A stretch of DNA of 64,000 nt. Source: CAYUQT01 sp964596165 (lineage in GTDB: Bacteria > Planctomycetota > Phycisphaerae > UBA1845 > JAFGLZ01). Below the pieces are notes generated by a model. It had not been told where the DNA came from. It was given only the letters and a program-made list of their open reading frames with translations, and did no database searches. Position numbers and translations under genes: made by a program. Positions 26,601 to 34,575 of this stretch are shown here, piece by piece (position 1 is the first letter of the stretch; each line of letters begins with the position of its first letter). The DNA lies in NCBI GenBank assembly GCA_964596165.1, contig CAZQTW010000010.1, positions 1 through 64,000 on the forward strand. Direction: 5' to 3'.

Positions 26601-28885
26601 CCCTCCGGGTCAACAACGCGTCCGTGAATGATGTTCGGCGGGCCGAGTCGGAACTCCACCGGCGACGGATCGGCGGAGGCGACGACTTCCTTTTGATCCG
26701 GCGCATGTCCTTCTGCGTAGACGGTCAAGACGGTACGGCCCGGTTTGGCGTTGCTGAATTGGAATCGGCCGTCCGAATCGGTTGATTGTCGCGGGAGTTC
26801 ATCGGCCAGGATGTACTCGCCCATCAGGACGTAGGCACCTTTCACCGGTTTGCCGTCCTTGTTGAGGACCTGCCCGCGGAGGACAAGCCCCTTCTTCATG
26901 ACCATGACGTACGTCATGTCGCGGAGCTTGTTCGTCGGTGGTGCCGGGCGAGCGTACAGATTCAGGTCGCCGATGTACTGCGGGTGGCGGACGTGGACCC
27001 GGATGCCCTCGATGTTGGCCGGCACGACGTCGCACCGCCACCGGCCCTCGGCATCCGTGGGGCAGGGGACGTCGAGAATGTGCAATCGCTCCATGCTCTT
27101 GTCGATCGGCATGCTGACGTAGACCGTCGCGCCATGGATGGGCTTGTTCGATTCGTCCTTGACCATGCCGCCGATCGTGGTCCCCGGCTTGAGACGGAGC
27201 ACGTATTGCTCGGGAAGATCGAACTTCATCGAGAAGCCGCGGAAGTAGACGTCGGTGGTCACGAAGCCGGGCTTCTGGGCGTGAACGATAACCTCCCACG
27301 GCTCCTTCCGCGGCAGGTTGATGACCCACCGACCTTGCGCATCAGTGAGGCCGACTCGCGTGCTCCGGTCAACGGAGATCTTCAGGAAGACGCCGGGCAC
27401 GGGCTCGCCCGTCTCGGCGTGCACGACGCGGAAGTCGATCGGTCGCCCCGGCGTCCAAGGCCGGGCCGTGGACGTCTGAGACGTGGTGGTCGGCAACGGC
27501 GCCGAGGGAAGGCGTGGACGCGATGCGATCGGCTGCGAGTCGGAGGGAACCGTCGGCGAGGACTTGGATTGCTCGGCCTTGGCGGCGCGGCGAGAGAACT
27601 CCATCGGGGCAATCAGCCCGACGGCCGCAAACGCGATTCCGACCATGCCGATGCGCAGCGCCGGGCGTGCCCGACAGTGAGCCAGACCCCGGCTGCAATC
27701 GATGTGGCGGAGACGGCGCGTGAGGCTCGGCGTTCGCGCCATCGGCGCACCGACCCACCCTGGCCGGCGGGACCCGCGGACGAGGCCGGCCGCCACTTCG
27801 ATCAGGACCGACCGATAGGAACCCGAATCGGACAGATGGTGCACGCAGAGTTCATCGCACGCCCGTTCTCTCGTGCCCCCCATCAGGCGATCAACGATCC
27901 ACATTAGCGGGTGCGGCCAGTAGATCGCCTGCACGATTCGGAACAGGATCTGCCAAACGTAGTCTTGCCTGAGGATGTGGGCCAATTCATGCACCAGGAT
28001 GGCGTCCCGCGAGACCTTGGAAATCGGCCCGGCCAGCGAGGTCGGCAGCAGGATCGTCGGTGAGGTCCAACCGATGGCCGTCGGGACAGTCACGCGACTC
28101 GTCTGTGCCAGCGCGACCGACCATCGTATGCCCAGTCGACTGCGCCAATGCGCCAGCGCGTCGATCCAGTCACGATCGGTTAACGCCTCACCCGATCGCT
28201 TCAGAATTGCCACCGCCACGAGCGAACAGATCAATCGGACAACAAGCCATGCGACACCCACCGCGTAGATGATCCCGACGAGCGTGGGCCAATCGACCCA
28301 CGTCCCACGTCGAACCTGCCGTGCGGGCGTATGGCGTACGGAAAGCGGTGACTCGGAGCCTGGGGGAGAAGACGTCATCACAGGCGCAGCGATCGCGGAC
28401 ACAGCACGCGATGCCGTCGCCTGCTTCTGCTCGGATCCATTCGGCGCCTGTGTCACGGTAGCAACGCCATTCCAGGTGTGAGTTCGTACCGACGGTCTCT
28501 GCGACCGTGTCGGCACGGCGCGCTCGCGGTGTTCCGCCCCCTTGCCGACGAACGGTGCGGGCGTCGGGGCAACGGCCAACGCATTCGGCATCGATTCAGG
28601 ACCGATCGCCCGTGCGTTCTCATGGACAGCGAGGACAGGCGACGGACGTGGCGGAAGCACGGGGATGCGGAGCCTGGGAAACGCGACCGTAGCCGCCGGG
28701 AGCAGGAACAACGACGCCAGGCACGCGTTCCACATGGCCGAACGGGCCAGGACCCATCGCCGCAGGAAGATACGGTCGCACGCGATTGCCAGCAGAAGGA
28801 CGATGGTCGTCTTGATCGCAATGTCCGCGCCGACGGTGACGAGCCAACCGCTCCACGCCGATTCGGCCTGTAGTGCCTCGATCAT
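23663..28885 (-). CDS. Giant BlaR1/M56-like metalloprotease fused to carboxypeptidase-regulatory repeats and a thioredoxin-fold domain
   Basis: About 1740 residues from the ATG at 28885 (AGGAGGAG upstream; ATGA overlap with the blaI-like stop). Residues 1-430 form a BlaR1/MecR1-type membrane zinc protease: helices near 25-45, 50-70, 200-230 and 415-435, with the zinc motif HELAH at 299-303 and DELCVHHL about 45 residues later. After a Pro/Ser/Thr linker come at least seven carboxypeptidase-regulatory-like (Ig-fold) domains (RPIDFRVVHAETGEPVPGVF; GMVKDESNKPIHGATVYVS; GQVLNKDGKPVKGAYVLMG; GRVVDPEGKPLKGVSVSPS; GRVLDLHARPVYEAQVHVL; GTVKDPDGRLLNKAVVVLA). The last ~150 residues are AhpC/TSA-like (LSLTDLRGRWVAVFFYVFSL) but lack the CxxC pair. 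In BlaR1 the sensor is a penicillin-binding domain; here it is replaced. Confidence 0.85.
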   Translation of the reverse strand: MIEALQAESAWSGWLVTVGADIAIKTTIVLLLAIACDRIFLRRWVLARSAMWNACLASLFLLPAATVAFPRLRIPVLPPRPSPVLAVHENARAIGPESMPNALAVAPTPAPFVGKGAEHRERAVPTRSQRPSVRTHTWNGVATVTQAPNGSEQKQATASRAVSAIAAPVMTSSPPGSESPLSVRHTPARQVRRGTWVDWPTLVGIIYAVGVAWLVVRLICSLVAVAILKRSGEALTDRDWIDALAHWRSRLGIRWSVALAQTSRVTVPTAIGWTSPTILLPTSLAGPISKVSRDAILVHELAHILRQDYVWQILFRIVQAIYWPHPLMWIVDRLMGGTRERACDELCVHHLSDSGSYRSVLIEVAAGLVRGSRRPGWVGAPMARTPSLTRRLRHIDCSRGLAHCRARPALRIGMVGIAFAAVGLIAPMEFSRRAAKAEQSKSSPTVPSDSQPIASRPRLPSAPLPTTTSQTSTARPWTPGRPIDFRVVHAETGEPVPGVFLKISVDRSTRVGLTDAQGRWVINLPRKEPWEVIVHAQKPGFVTTDVYFRGFSMKFDLPEQYVLRLKPGTTIGGMVKDESNKPIHGATVYVSMPIDKSMERLHILDVPCPTDAEGRWRCDVVPANIEGIRVHVRHPQYIGDLNLYARPAPPTNKLRDMTYVMVMKKGLVLRGQVLNKDGKPVKGAYVLMGEYILADELPRQSTDSDGRFQFSNAKPGRTVLTVYAEGHAPDQKEVVASADPSPVEFRLGPPNIIHGRVVDPEGKPLKGVSVSPSRWRGLDFHIVSLKTDADGRFSWNNAPADAVGFYVGKDGYQTRFDYSLAPSKEGHVITLARTAIVRGTVLDAQTRQPISRFQVKRSTTRPYSPGGWETQGKIFGGGKYSVDFWYPASEYRVRIEAEGYKPAVSPKLKSSEQEQTCDFALERVAAGTSSRPMAEGEASPAATSGETTPAEAPVATQPAGPKPKIATPALTGRVLDLHARPVYEAQVHVLEPGVETATAGVPTDTEEYAKTQTDIEGHFSVGCPKSGRIIVIVQASGYAPELKELAVPPPADALEFRLGPGHTLRGRIVNKKGEVVPGCGVIAGAWRGYRFILEHPRVDEQGRFVWKDAPADEVEFNFISVSYCKMEKRLTPADAEHLITLHRPLTITGTVRDAETGEPIPAFKILPDTAEGGLSALFWQSERTVRVSAGQFSITSGRYVSHEGPTRFRIEAQDYGAFTSREFNVDEENVTYDVKLTKAPRLTGTVKDPDGRLLNKAVVVLADPCSPVWVENRQLSSFLANSEHRYVRTGDDGRYSFASPDKPCGLVVLHEQGWALASTRQAATGEGLSLRPWGRVEGTVRIGSKPGIGMQVELMLLSAAVPDTPQILHECTATTDTKGRFVLERVFPGLGSITLETKDSESNDRTTYEGFVDVVSGQTAQMAIGGTGRPVVGRIALPAGCTVGQDIKWESEFNRLSLLRPRPPMPDEVRRKGWKAQDEWWWAWLTSAEGKVWRKASLGRIVRVNPDGTFRAEDVPGGAYVLNLHVWRKPEGMAKKMTEAARIRHTFAVPDIPSGRSDEPLDLGTLSPTPIGQLKPGDVAPPLDLVTSEGKQLSLTDLRGRWVAVFFYVFSLDSKEGQELDRVAQHFAGNKRFVMLGVNVTRAYLGDETMHARFVMVEAFMPRMFQDLDSSEPVRWIRCGADLDVAERLQVDYGLGCDFSAWSDLPPIFLIGPDGKILASRLKVDQVRPAVEEALAGRPD

Positions 28886-29280
28886 GACTCTCCTCCTGAA
28901 CGACGACGGTGTCGCCCCCGACGCATCGTTCGCTTCAGCTCCTCCAACTGCTCGGGCGTGAGGTGGTCGTCCTCGATGAGCCGCAGGACCAACGTCTCGG
29001 CCGAACCGTCGAAGAATCGCTTCAGCAAGGTGCGTATCGCTCCTCGCTCGACCTGTCCGCGTTCGACCGTGGGCGAGTAGAGATAGGCTCTGCCTTCGAT
29101 ACGGTGTCGGACATACCCCTTCGATTCCAGCACGCGGAGCAGCGTTCGGACGGTGGAGTCGTGCAGACCGTTCGCAAGGTCCCGCCGCACCCGCTCGGCG
29201 GTCGCCTCGCCGTGGTTCCACAGGGCCGACATGATCTGCATTTCGCGTCGCGTCAGTGTCTCGGAGCGTGGCCGGACCAT
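28882..29280 (-). CDS. BlaI/MecI-family transcriptional repressor
   Basis: About 132 residues from the ATG at 29280, with GGGAG upstream. Winged-helix domain: LTRREMQIMSALWNHGEATA, ERVRRDLANGLHDSTVRTLL then RVLESKGYVRHRIEGRAYLY, the typical DNA-binding helices and wing. The C-terminal dimerisation helix contains FFDGSAETLVLRLIEDDHLT. In BlaI/MecI the repressor is cleaved after a signal from the BlaR1-type protease, whose gene overlaps its stop here. The A+T-rich stretch 29290-29330 upstream probably contains the promoter and operator; no clear TACA-n-TGTA dyad of the staphylococcal type was found. Confidence 0.9.
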   Translation of the reverse strand: MVRPRSETLTRREMQIMSALWNHGEATAERVRRDLANGLHDSTVRTLLRVLESKGYVRHRIEGRAYLYSPTVERGQVERGAIRTLLKRFFDGSAETLVLRLIEDDHLTPEQLEELKRTMRRGRHRRRSGGES

Positions 29281-29346
29281 GGTGGATAGGTCTCCCGTTA
29301 GTTTATTAACAGATATACACGAAAAAGCGCGCGAGGGCAAGGAATC

Positions 29347-31068
29347 CTACTTCAGCGGCGGGTCAAATTCGATCCTTGCCCAGTAGCCGGCCTCGCACAT
29401 CCAACCTGTGGGAGCGTTTTCGAGCTTCAGTGTGACCGTCTTTCCGGAATAGGCGCCGAGGTCGATATCGACGTCGGTCCAGCCGTCCTTGCACGTCTTG
29501 GGACCGATGTCCTTCTTCGCAAGCACCTTGGACTTGCCGTCGCCGATCGCGCTGACGATCAGGCGCCAGTCGCCGGATTCGTGGTGGCCCACCGTGAGCT
29601 TCAGCGTCGTCTTGGCGCCCGACGGGAGCGACACGGTCCGGTCCAGATAGCAGCTCACGTTGGCTTCGAGCGGATGCGTGACGAACACGCGCTGCCGTGC
29701 ACGAAGGCGGTCTTTCAGGCCCGGCTCCATGTCCGGCCCGCACGCGTGCAGTTTCCAGCCGGCGGCGAACTGATCCACTTGCGGTTGAAGGCTCTCGCTG
29801 AGGAACTCGCGGGTGGCTTTCAATGTTTCCATCTCCTCGGGCGTGGCGCGGCTGTTGGCGATCGGACCGGGCTTGTCCGACTGCTCCAGCGGCGGCGGCA
29901 CGACCTTTTGGACCGGGATCAGGAAGACTTCCCGATCGTTCTCGGCAACCACCTTGCCGCCCGCGTGCACGACGATCCGGCGGGCGAGCTTCTCGCACAC
30001 GTCGAGCAGTGCGGGGAAGTTGTACTCCGTATGGCTGAACTTGGTCTTCCGATCGAGCCCCTCCTTGAACGGCGGCGGGATCTTGTCGAGTCCCAGCGCC
30101 GTGAAGATCACGCCGGCCGCGCTCGACGGGTTACAGTCGGAATCCTGTCCGCACCGTGTCGAGATCACGATCGTTTTCTCCGGATCGCCCTGGCCGTAGA
30201 GCAGACCGATGGCGACGTACGCGCCGTTGACCTTGGCCCCGACGTTGTTTTTCTTCTCATGGCTCTTGTCGCGCCAGAGGTTGGGGTTGTCATGCCAGTT
30301 CTTCTGGACGACGTTCCAGGCGTGCTGCCAATCGTTGGGGTTCTGCTCGTAGGCCTTCAGGACGTCGCTGATGCACCGGTGATAGCGGCTCTCGGCGGGA
30401 ATCGCCTCCAGTCCGATACGAACGATCTTAACCGGATCGCTCTCGAAGAAGGCCGCGGCGTACATTGCCCCGACCCAGATGCCGCCGTAGATGCCGTCGC
30501 CATAATTCATCACGCGACCGAAGATATTGCCGAGCCGGACGACCTCGTTGGGCAGCCCCGGAGCGATCAGGCCGGCATAGTCGGCCTCGATCTGGTAGTC
30601 GATTGCCTCGGACCATTCGTTGAATCTGGGGTGGCCCGAATCGGGCGGCATGATGCCCTTTCGGATGTTCTGCCGTCCGGCGTTGTTGGCGCACCACAGG
30701 CGAAACCGCGTCATGGCAAAGTCCAAGCCCGCTTGTCGCCAGGTCGGTTCGATGCCGAACTTCTCCAGCGTTCGAAGAAACGTCATGTCGACGTAGAGGT
30801 CGTCCTGGGCAAACGCCGCGTTAATGTGGGCCTCTTTGCCACCCCACGTCGGCATCTTGTCGGCCGGGATCACCTCGCACGTCCACTTGAACTCCGTCGG
30901 TCCGCCCCAGGAGACACCGACAATTTGGCCCAGCCAGCCCGCCGTCAGTTTGTCTTGGTAGACGGAGAGCGGCAGCCTTCGGAACGGCTCGGACTCCGCT
31001 CGGACGTCGAGCCCGGAGCCCCATATCCCAACCAGCAGGACCGTCCATGAGAATGGTCGCCGAAACAC
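29347..31068 (-). CDS. Exported ADP-ribosylglycohydrolase-family protein
   Basis: 573 residues from a GTG with GAGGAGG seven bases upstream. N-terminal signal peptide (FSWTVLLVGIWGSGLDVRA). The catalytic domain (residues ~35-390) follows the ARH/DraG fold: DKLTAGWLGQIVGVSWGGPT, AFAQDDLYVDMTFL (metal-binding Asp pair), MNYGDGIYGGIWVGAMYAAA and ISTRCGQDSDCNPSSAAGVI, which holds the second Asp-x-Asp cluster. The last ~140 residues look like a beta-sandwich carbohydrate-binding module (CYLDRTVSLPSGAKTTLKLT; TLKLENAPTGWMCEAGYWAR). DraG-type enzymes remove ADP-ribose in the cytoplasm; an exported form with a sugar-binding-like end may instead act on a glycoside. It is 36 bases from the sugar-binding lipoprotein gene. 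Confidence 0.8.
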   Translation of the reverse strand: MFRRPFSWTVLLVGIWGSGLDVRAESEPFRRLPLSVYQDKLTAGWLGQIVGVSWGGPTEFKWTCEVIPADKMPTWGGKEAHINAAFAQDDLYVDMTFLRTLEKFGIEPTWRQAGLDFAMTRFRLWCANNAGRQNIRKGIMPPDSGHPRFNEWSEAIDYQIEADYAGLIAPGLPNEVVRLGNIFGRVMNYGDGIYGGIWVGAMYAAAFFESDPVKIVRIGLEAIPAESRYHRCISDVLKAYEQNPNDWQHAWNVVQKNWHDNPNLWRDKSHEKKNNVGAKVNGAYVAIGLLYGQGDPEKTIVISTRCGQDSDCNPSSAAGVIFTALGLDKIPPPFKEGLDRKTKFSHTEYNFPALLDVCEKLARRIVVHAGGKVVAENDREVFLIPVQKVVPPPLEQSDKPGPIANSRATPEEMETLKATREFLSESLQPQVDQFAAGWKLHACGPDMEPGLKDRLRARQRVFVTHPLEANVSCYLDRTVSLPSGAKTTLKLTVGHHESGDWRLIVSAIGDGKSKVLAKKDIGPKTCKDGWTDVDIDLGAYSGKTVTLKLENAPTGWMCEAGYWARIEFDPPLK

Positions 31069-31103
31069 AAGAATCCTCCTCGATCACCCGAACGGTTGAA
31101 GGT

Positions 31104-32132
31104 TCACCTCGCGGCATGGGTGGATGCCGCGGGGGCCGGCGAGGAGCTCGCCGGTTTCGGATACTGCAACTTTCTTCGATACTCGTCTACGTTTTCGCGA
31201 GTAATCACCACCGGCTGTGCGTAGACGTCCGTCACGGGAAACGCGCTGCGGTTCAGAGACTGCCGGCACGTCTGGATTGCCTGATATCCCAGCATCTCCC
31301 AATCAATCGTGACCAGACCGTAGACGCGTCCGTCTTCGAGCAGTCTGAGATTTGCCGGATCGGCACAATAGCCGACGATCTTTGCGTGGCCCTTCAGGAG
31401 CGGTCGGTCGGTCGAGGCCGCGGAGGCAAGCCAGTCGTCCAGCAAGGCCCAGCCCCCCAGATCGGGGAACCGCTCGCTCGTCTGCGCGACCGTCTGGAGA
31501 GCCTTGGTCGCATCACCCCGGCAGTCGAATTCCCTGATGACCTTCAGCTCCGCGTTCGAGGCGACCTCACGAGTGAAGCCCTCATAGCGCCGGAGGAGCC
31601 GATCGCCGCCGCGGTTGTCGTGCACGAGCATCAGGGTCCGATGCTCCGTGCAGGCCGCCGCGAGCGTCCGAGCGATCAGCACGCCGACGGCCTTTTCGTC
31701 GGCACCGAGAAAGGCAAGGCGTCCGGTCTGTGAGGAGTCGTCGCCGATGAGGACAACCGAAATGCCCGCCGCCGTCAACCGTCGAATCTGCCCGCCGAGG
31801 ACTCCGGCATCCAACGCCAGCACGCAAATCGCATGCAGCCCTTGACCGGGCTCAACACGCTCGAGCACGGCGCTCTGCGCCACAGGGGTGGCGCCGGCCG
31901 GCAGTTGTGCCCGGATCTCCATGGTTGAAGAATCGCGAGTGAAACGTTGTGCGCCGGCGAGAACGGCCTGCCACGTCAGGTCCTCGTTTCGCGTGCCGAC
32001 GAGCAAGACTCGGAATACCGGTCTTCGTACCCGTTCTGTTTTCGCCGAATCACAGCCCAGCGTCATCGCCAGAACGATCGCCGACATCCACGCGGAGGCT
32101 CGACATCTCCAAGGGGGCAATCGCCTCGACAT
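31104..32132 (-). CDS. Periplasmic sugar-binding-like lipoprotein (Peripla_BP_4 type)
   Basis: About 342 residues from the ATG at 32132 (AAAGGACG upstream). Signal with lipobox MTLGC near residue 25. The mature part matches ribose/autoinducer-type substrate-binding proteins: FRVLLVGTRNEDLTWQAVLA, GAQRFTRDSSTMEIRAQLPA, SVVLIGDDSSQTGRLAFLGA then DEKAVGVLIARTL, and VYGLVTIDWEMLGYQAIQTC. No ABC permease or ATPase is encoded nearby, so it may serve a sensor rather than a transporter; the next upstream gene is a soluble histidine kinase. It is likely co-transcribed with the ADP-ribosylglycohydrolase-like gene. Confidence 0.85.
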   Translation of the reverse strand: MSRRLPPWRCRASAWMSAIVLAMTLGCDSAKTERVRRPVFRVLLVGTRNEDLTWQAVLAGAQRFTRDSSTMEIRAQLPAGATPVAQSAVLERVEPGQGLHAICVLALDAGVLGGQIRRLTAAGISVVLIGDDSSQTGRLAFLGADEKAVGVLIARTLAAACTEHRTLMLVHDNRGGDRLLRRYEGFTREVASNAELKVIREFDCRGDATKALQTVAQTSERFPDLGGWALLDDWLASAASTDRPLLKGHAKIVGYCADPANLRLLEDGRVYGLVTIDWEMLGYQAIQTCRQSLNRSAFPVTDVYAQPVVITRENVDEYRRKLQYPKPASSSPAPAASTHAAR

Positions 32133-32273
32133 ATTCGTCCTTTCCCGGACACATCGACGACGGAAAACGCTCACGAGTCATCAGTCTAAACCACCTTCCG
32201 TGGCGTGCCAATACGGATCATACTTGCAAGCGAGGAACGTGAGAATCGGCCGGTTGTCCGCAGCGCGCGGCGA

Positions 32274-33689
32274 TTACGTCTCCACGGGTGTGGCCGTCGC
32301 GGATCGCCGTGACGAGGATTCGCCCATGGGAACCCCGGCGGGCCAATGACGACCGGCGAGGCGGTTGAGCGAACTCCATTTTTCCAACGGCAGGACAATC
32401 TGGAAGGTGGATCCCTTCCCTTGAACGCTGGTCAGGGAGAGGCGGCCTCCCATGAGTTCCAGGATGCGTTTGGCCAAGGCCAATCCGAGCCCCACACCGG
32501 AGAATTGACGTCGGAGTGAGCTGTCGACCTGATGGAAGGGCTCAAAGACGGCACTGATCTGATCGGCCGGAATCCCGACGCCCGTATCCGTCACATCGAC
32601 GACCAACCTGTCCGTGGGTTGCCCCTTCAGATGCTTGACGACGACACAGACCCCGCCGGTCATGGTGAACTTGATGGCGTTGTCCACCAGGCATCGGATG
32701 ACTTGCGTGAATCGATGGGGGTCAAGCATGACGCTGGTGGGCACGGGGGTATCAAACCGGACACGAACGTCGAGTCGTCGGTCTTGGGCTTTGGGCACCA
32801 GGGCCTCGACGGTACGCAGGACCAGTTCACCCGGATTGGCGACTTCCTCGCGCCAGTCCAGGTCGCCCGCCTCCATGCGGGAAAGGTCCAGGACGCTTTC
32901 GATCAACTCCAGGAGGTGTTTCGCATTGTTCTGAATGGCCTCGAGGAATTGCCGTCGCTCGTCCGGCTCGCAGTCTTCATGCAGGAGCAGTTCGGCGTAA
33001 CCCAACACCGCCGTCAGGGGGGTCCGCAACTCATGGCCTGTATTCGTCAGAAGCCGGTCACGAATTTTGCTGGCCCGCTCGGCCTGTTCCTTGGCCTGGG
33101 CAAGCTGCTCGGTTCGAATGGCGACTTCGGCTTCAAGCCGGTCGGCCAGCTCTCGTTCCTGGGCGTGCCGCTGTTCGTGCTCGGTCAAGACGCTGGAAAC
33201 CAGTTCGGTCTGTCTCTGTTCCAAGACGCGTTGTTCGTTGCGGTATTGCCGAACGCGGGCCTGAACTTTGACCAGTTCATCATGTTGCCGGAGGAGCGCG
33301 TCGAACAATCGGACGGCCGCGATGATCGTGGGCAGCACGGGGGATATCACCCGTGCGGGGTCGCCCTTCAGGCCACTCCCACTGCCCTCAATGCGACGGA
33401 GGCCGTTGCCACATGCGAAGAGCCCGACAAAGCGAAAGCTCCCCTGGTCGTCATAGGAAAGACTCAGCGAGTCGTTGTCGATCGTCCGCGTCCACGCGTG
33501 GGGGTAGGAGTCGCCCGGAGGGTTGCCTCCCCAATGAACAAAGGGGGTACCGTCGGGTTCATAGACTGTCAGCTCCCCGACGTCAAGCGGTGCGAAGACG
33601 CCTGCCAGGTGTCCCGCCGTCGCGTGCGTCCACGGGTCCGCCGTGCGGCCGATGAGCAGCGATGTCAGGGTGTTTTCAGGTTCATTCAT
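32274..33689 (-). CDS. Soluble histidine kinase with unassigned N-terminal domain
   Basis: 471 residues with no membrane segment. Residues ~1-140 are an unassigned globular domain (LAGVFAPLDVGELTVYEPDG; LSYDDQGSFRFVGLFACGNG). A coiled coil follows (~150-215, EHEQRHAQERELADRLEAEV). HisKA: TNTGHELRTPLTAVLGYAEL with the phospho-accepting His near 222. HATPase: DNAIKFTMTGGVCVVV (N box), DTGVGIPADQISAVFEPFHQ (G1/F) and GVGLGLALAKRILELMGGRL (G2). It has no receiver domain, and no response regulator is encoded beside it. It begins four bases after the HDOD gene's stop, so the two are an operon. Confidence 0.9.
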   Translation of the reverse strand: MNEPENTLTSLLIGRTADPWTHATAGHLAGVFAPLDVGELTVYEPDGTPFVHWGGNPPGDSYPHAWTRTIDNDSLSLSYDDQGSFRFVGLFACGNGLRRIEGSGSGLKGDPARVISPVLPTIIAAVRLFDALLRQHDELVKVQARVRQYRNEQRVLEQRQTELVSSVLTEHEQRHAQERELADRLEAEVAIRTEQLAQAKEQAERASKIRDRLLTNTGHELRTPLTAVLGYAELLLHEDCEPDERRQFLEAIQNNAKHLLELIESVLDLSRMEAGDLDWREEVANPGELVLRTVEALVPKAQDRRLDVRVRFDTPVPTSVMLDPHRFTQVIRCLVDNAIKFTMTGGVCVVVKHLKGQPTDRLVVDVTDTGVGIPADQISAVFEPFHQVDSSLRRQFSGVGLGLALAKRILELMGGRLSLTSVQGKGSTFQIVLPLEKWSSLNRLAGRHWPAGVPMGESSSRRSATATPVET

Positions 33690-33693
33690 GAGC

Positions 33694-34575
33694 CTAGAGC
33701 CTGAACAGCTCCCTCGCGGACGTCAGTTCTTGATCCATGTCTTCCCACAAGACCCGAAGATCGTCACGGTCCAGTCCCAGATCCGCCAAGAGCTCTGCCC
33801 GGATCGTGGGGGCGTGCTTGACCTTCACGGCACTGAAGCCCTTCTGGTTGCAGAGGAAGTTGGCCAGCGCAACCACCGAGACCATCACCCGATTCTCCGT
33901 CGAGGATCGGTGCGGTTCGTGATGCCAGCGGATTCGCTCTACGACCACCTCCGGAAAACGCCACAGGTCGGCGACCGCCGCCCCCACGGCGGCGTGATCG
34001 AATCCAAGAACCTGGTGCTCGCACGATCTCAGTTCACGGTCCGGGCCGACGGCCGCAAGCGCCAGGCAGAATTCGCCGTGTGCGTGCTCGTCGAGCATCA
34101 CAATTCCGATGTCGTGCAGGAGTCCCGCCAGGAAGGCCTCCTCGTACTCCGCGTTGCCGATCCGACGAGCGATCATCTTGGAGCCCAGAGCCACCGACAG
34201 CATGTGCGTCCAGAGATCCAGGCGACTGTAGTTGGGGACCTCCGATTCCAATTTGAAGATGTCACTGACCGAAAGCGTGATGGCCAGATTGCGAACGACG
34301 TTGAACCCCAGCAGGCTAATGGCATGTTGCAGGCTACCGATCTTGGTCCGCAGGCCGCAATAGGCGGAGTTGACGGTCTTGAGGATGCGTGCCGTGAGGG
34401 CGGGGTCCTGCTCCACGACTCCCTTCAGATCCGAGGCGCCGGCACGAACGTCGTTCACGACCTCCATGATTCGCACCGCGACCGCAGGTAACGTGGAGAC
34501 ACCGGAGATGCGACCTGTCAGCTCTCGGAGCCGATCGCGGGCATTTGTTTCCAATACCGTGGTTCGATCACTCAT
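33694..34575 (-). CDS. HDOD-domain signalling protein (second copy)
   Basis: About 293 residues from the ATG at 34575; the longer frame upstream is Arg/Gly-rich and looks non-coding. HDOD core: LPAVAVRIMEVVNDVRAGAS, DPALTARILKTVNSAYCGLR, LLGFNVVRNLAITLSVSDIF, FLAGLLHDIGIVML. It is clearly paralogous to the protein encoded at 12229-13101, sharing the same order of blocks through the whole length. It is followed after four bases by the soluble histidine kinase gene, which suggests that they form one signalling module, HDOD acting as output or scaffold. Confidence 0.88.
   Translation of the reverse strand: MSDRTTVLETNARDRLRELTGRISGVSTLPAVAVRIMEVVNDVRAGASDLKGVVEQDPALTARILKTVNSAYCGLRTKIGSLQHAISLLGFNVVRNLAITLSVSDIFKLESEVPNYSRLDLWTHMLSVALGSKMIARRIGNAEYEEAFLAGLLHDIGIVMLDEHAHGEFCLALAAVGPDRELRSCEHQVLGFDHAAVGAAVADLWRFPEVVVERIRWHHEPHRSSTENRVMVSVVALANFLCNQKGFSAVKVKHAPTIRAELLADLGLDRDDLRVLWEDMDQELTSARELFRL

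Noticed and set aside
29281..29346. A BlaI-type TACA-n-TGTA operator upstream of the blaI-like gene
   Set aside because: The A+T-rich stretch has no convincing dyad of that type.
29581..31050. A 489-codon plus-strand frame
   Set aside because: Shadow of the ADP-ribosylglycohydrolase-like gene; no start site or recognisable domains.
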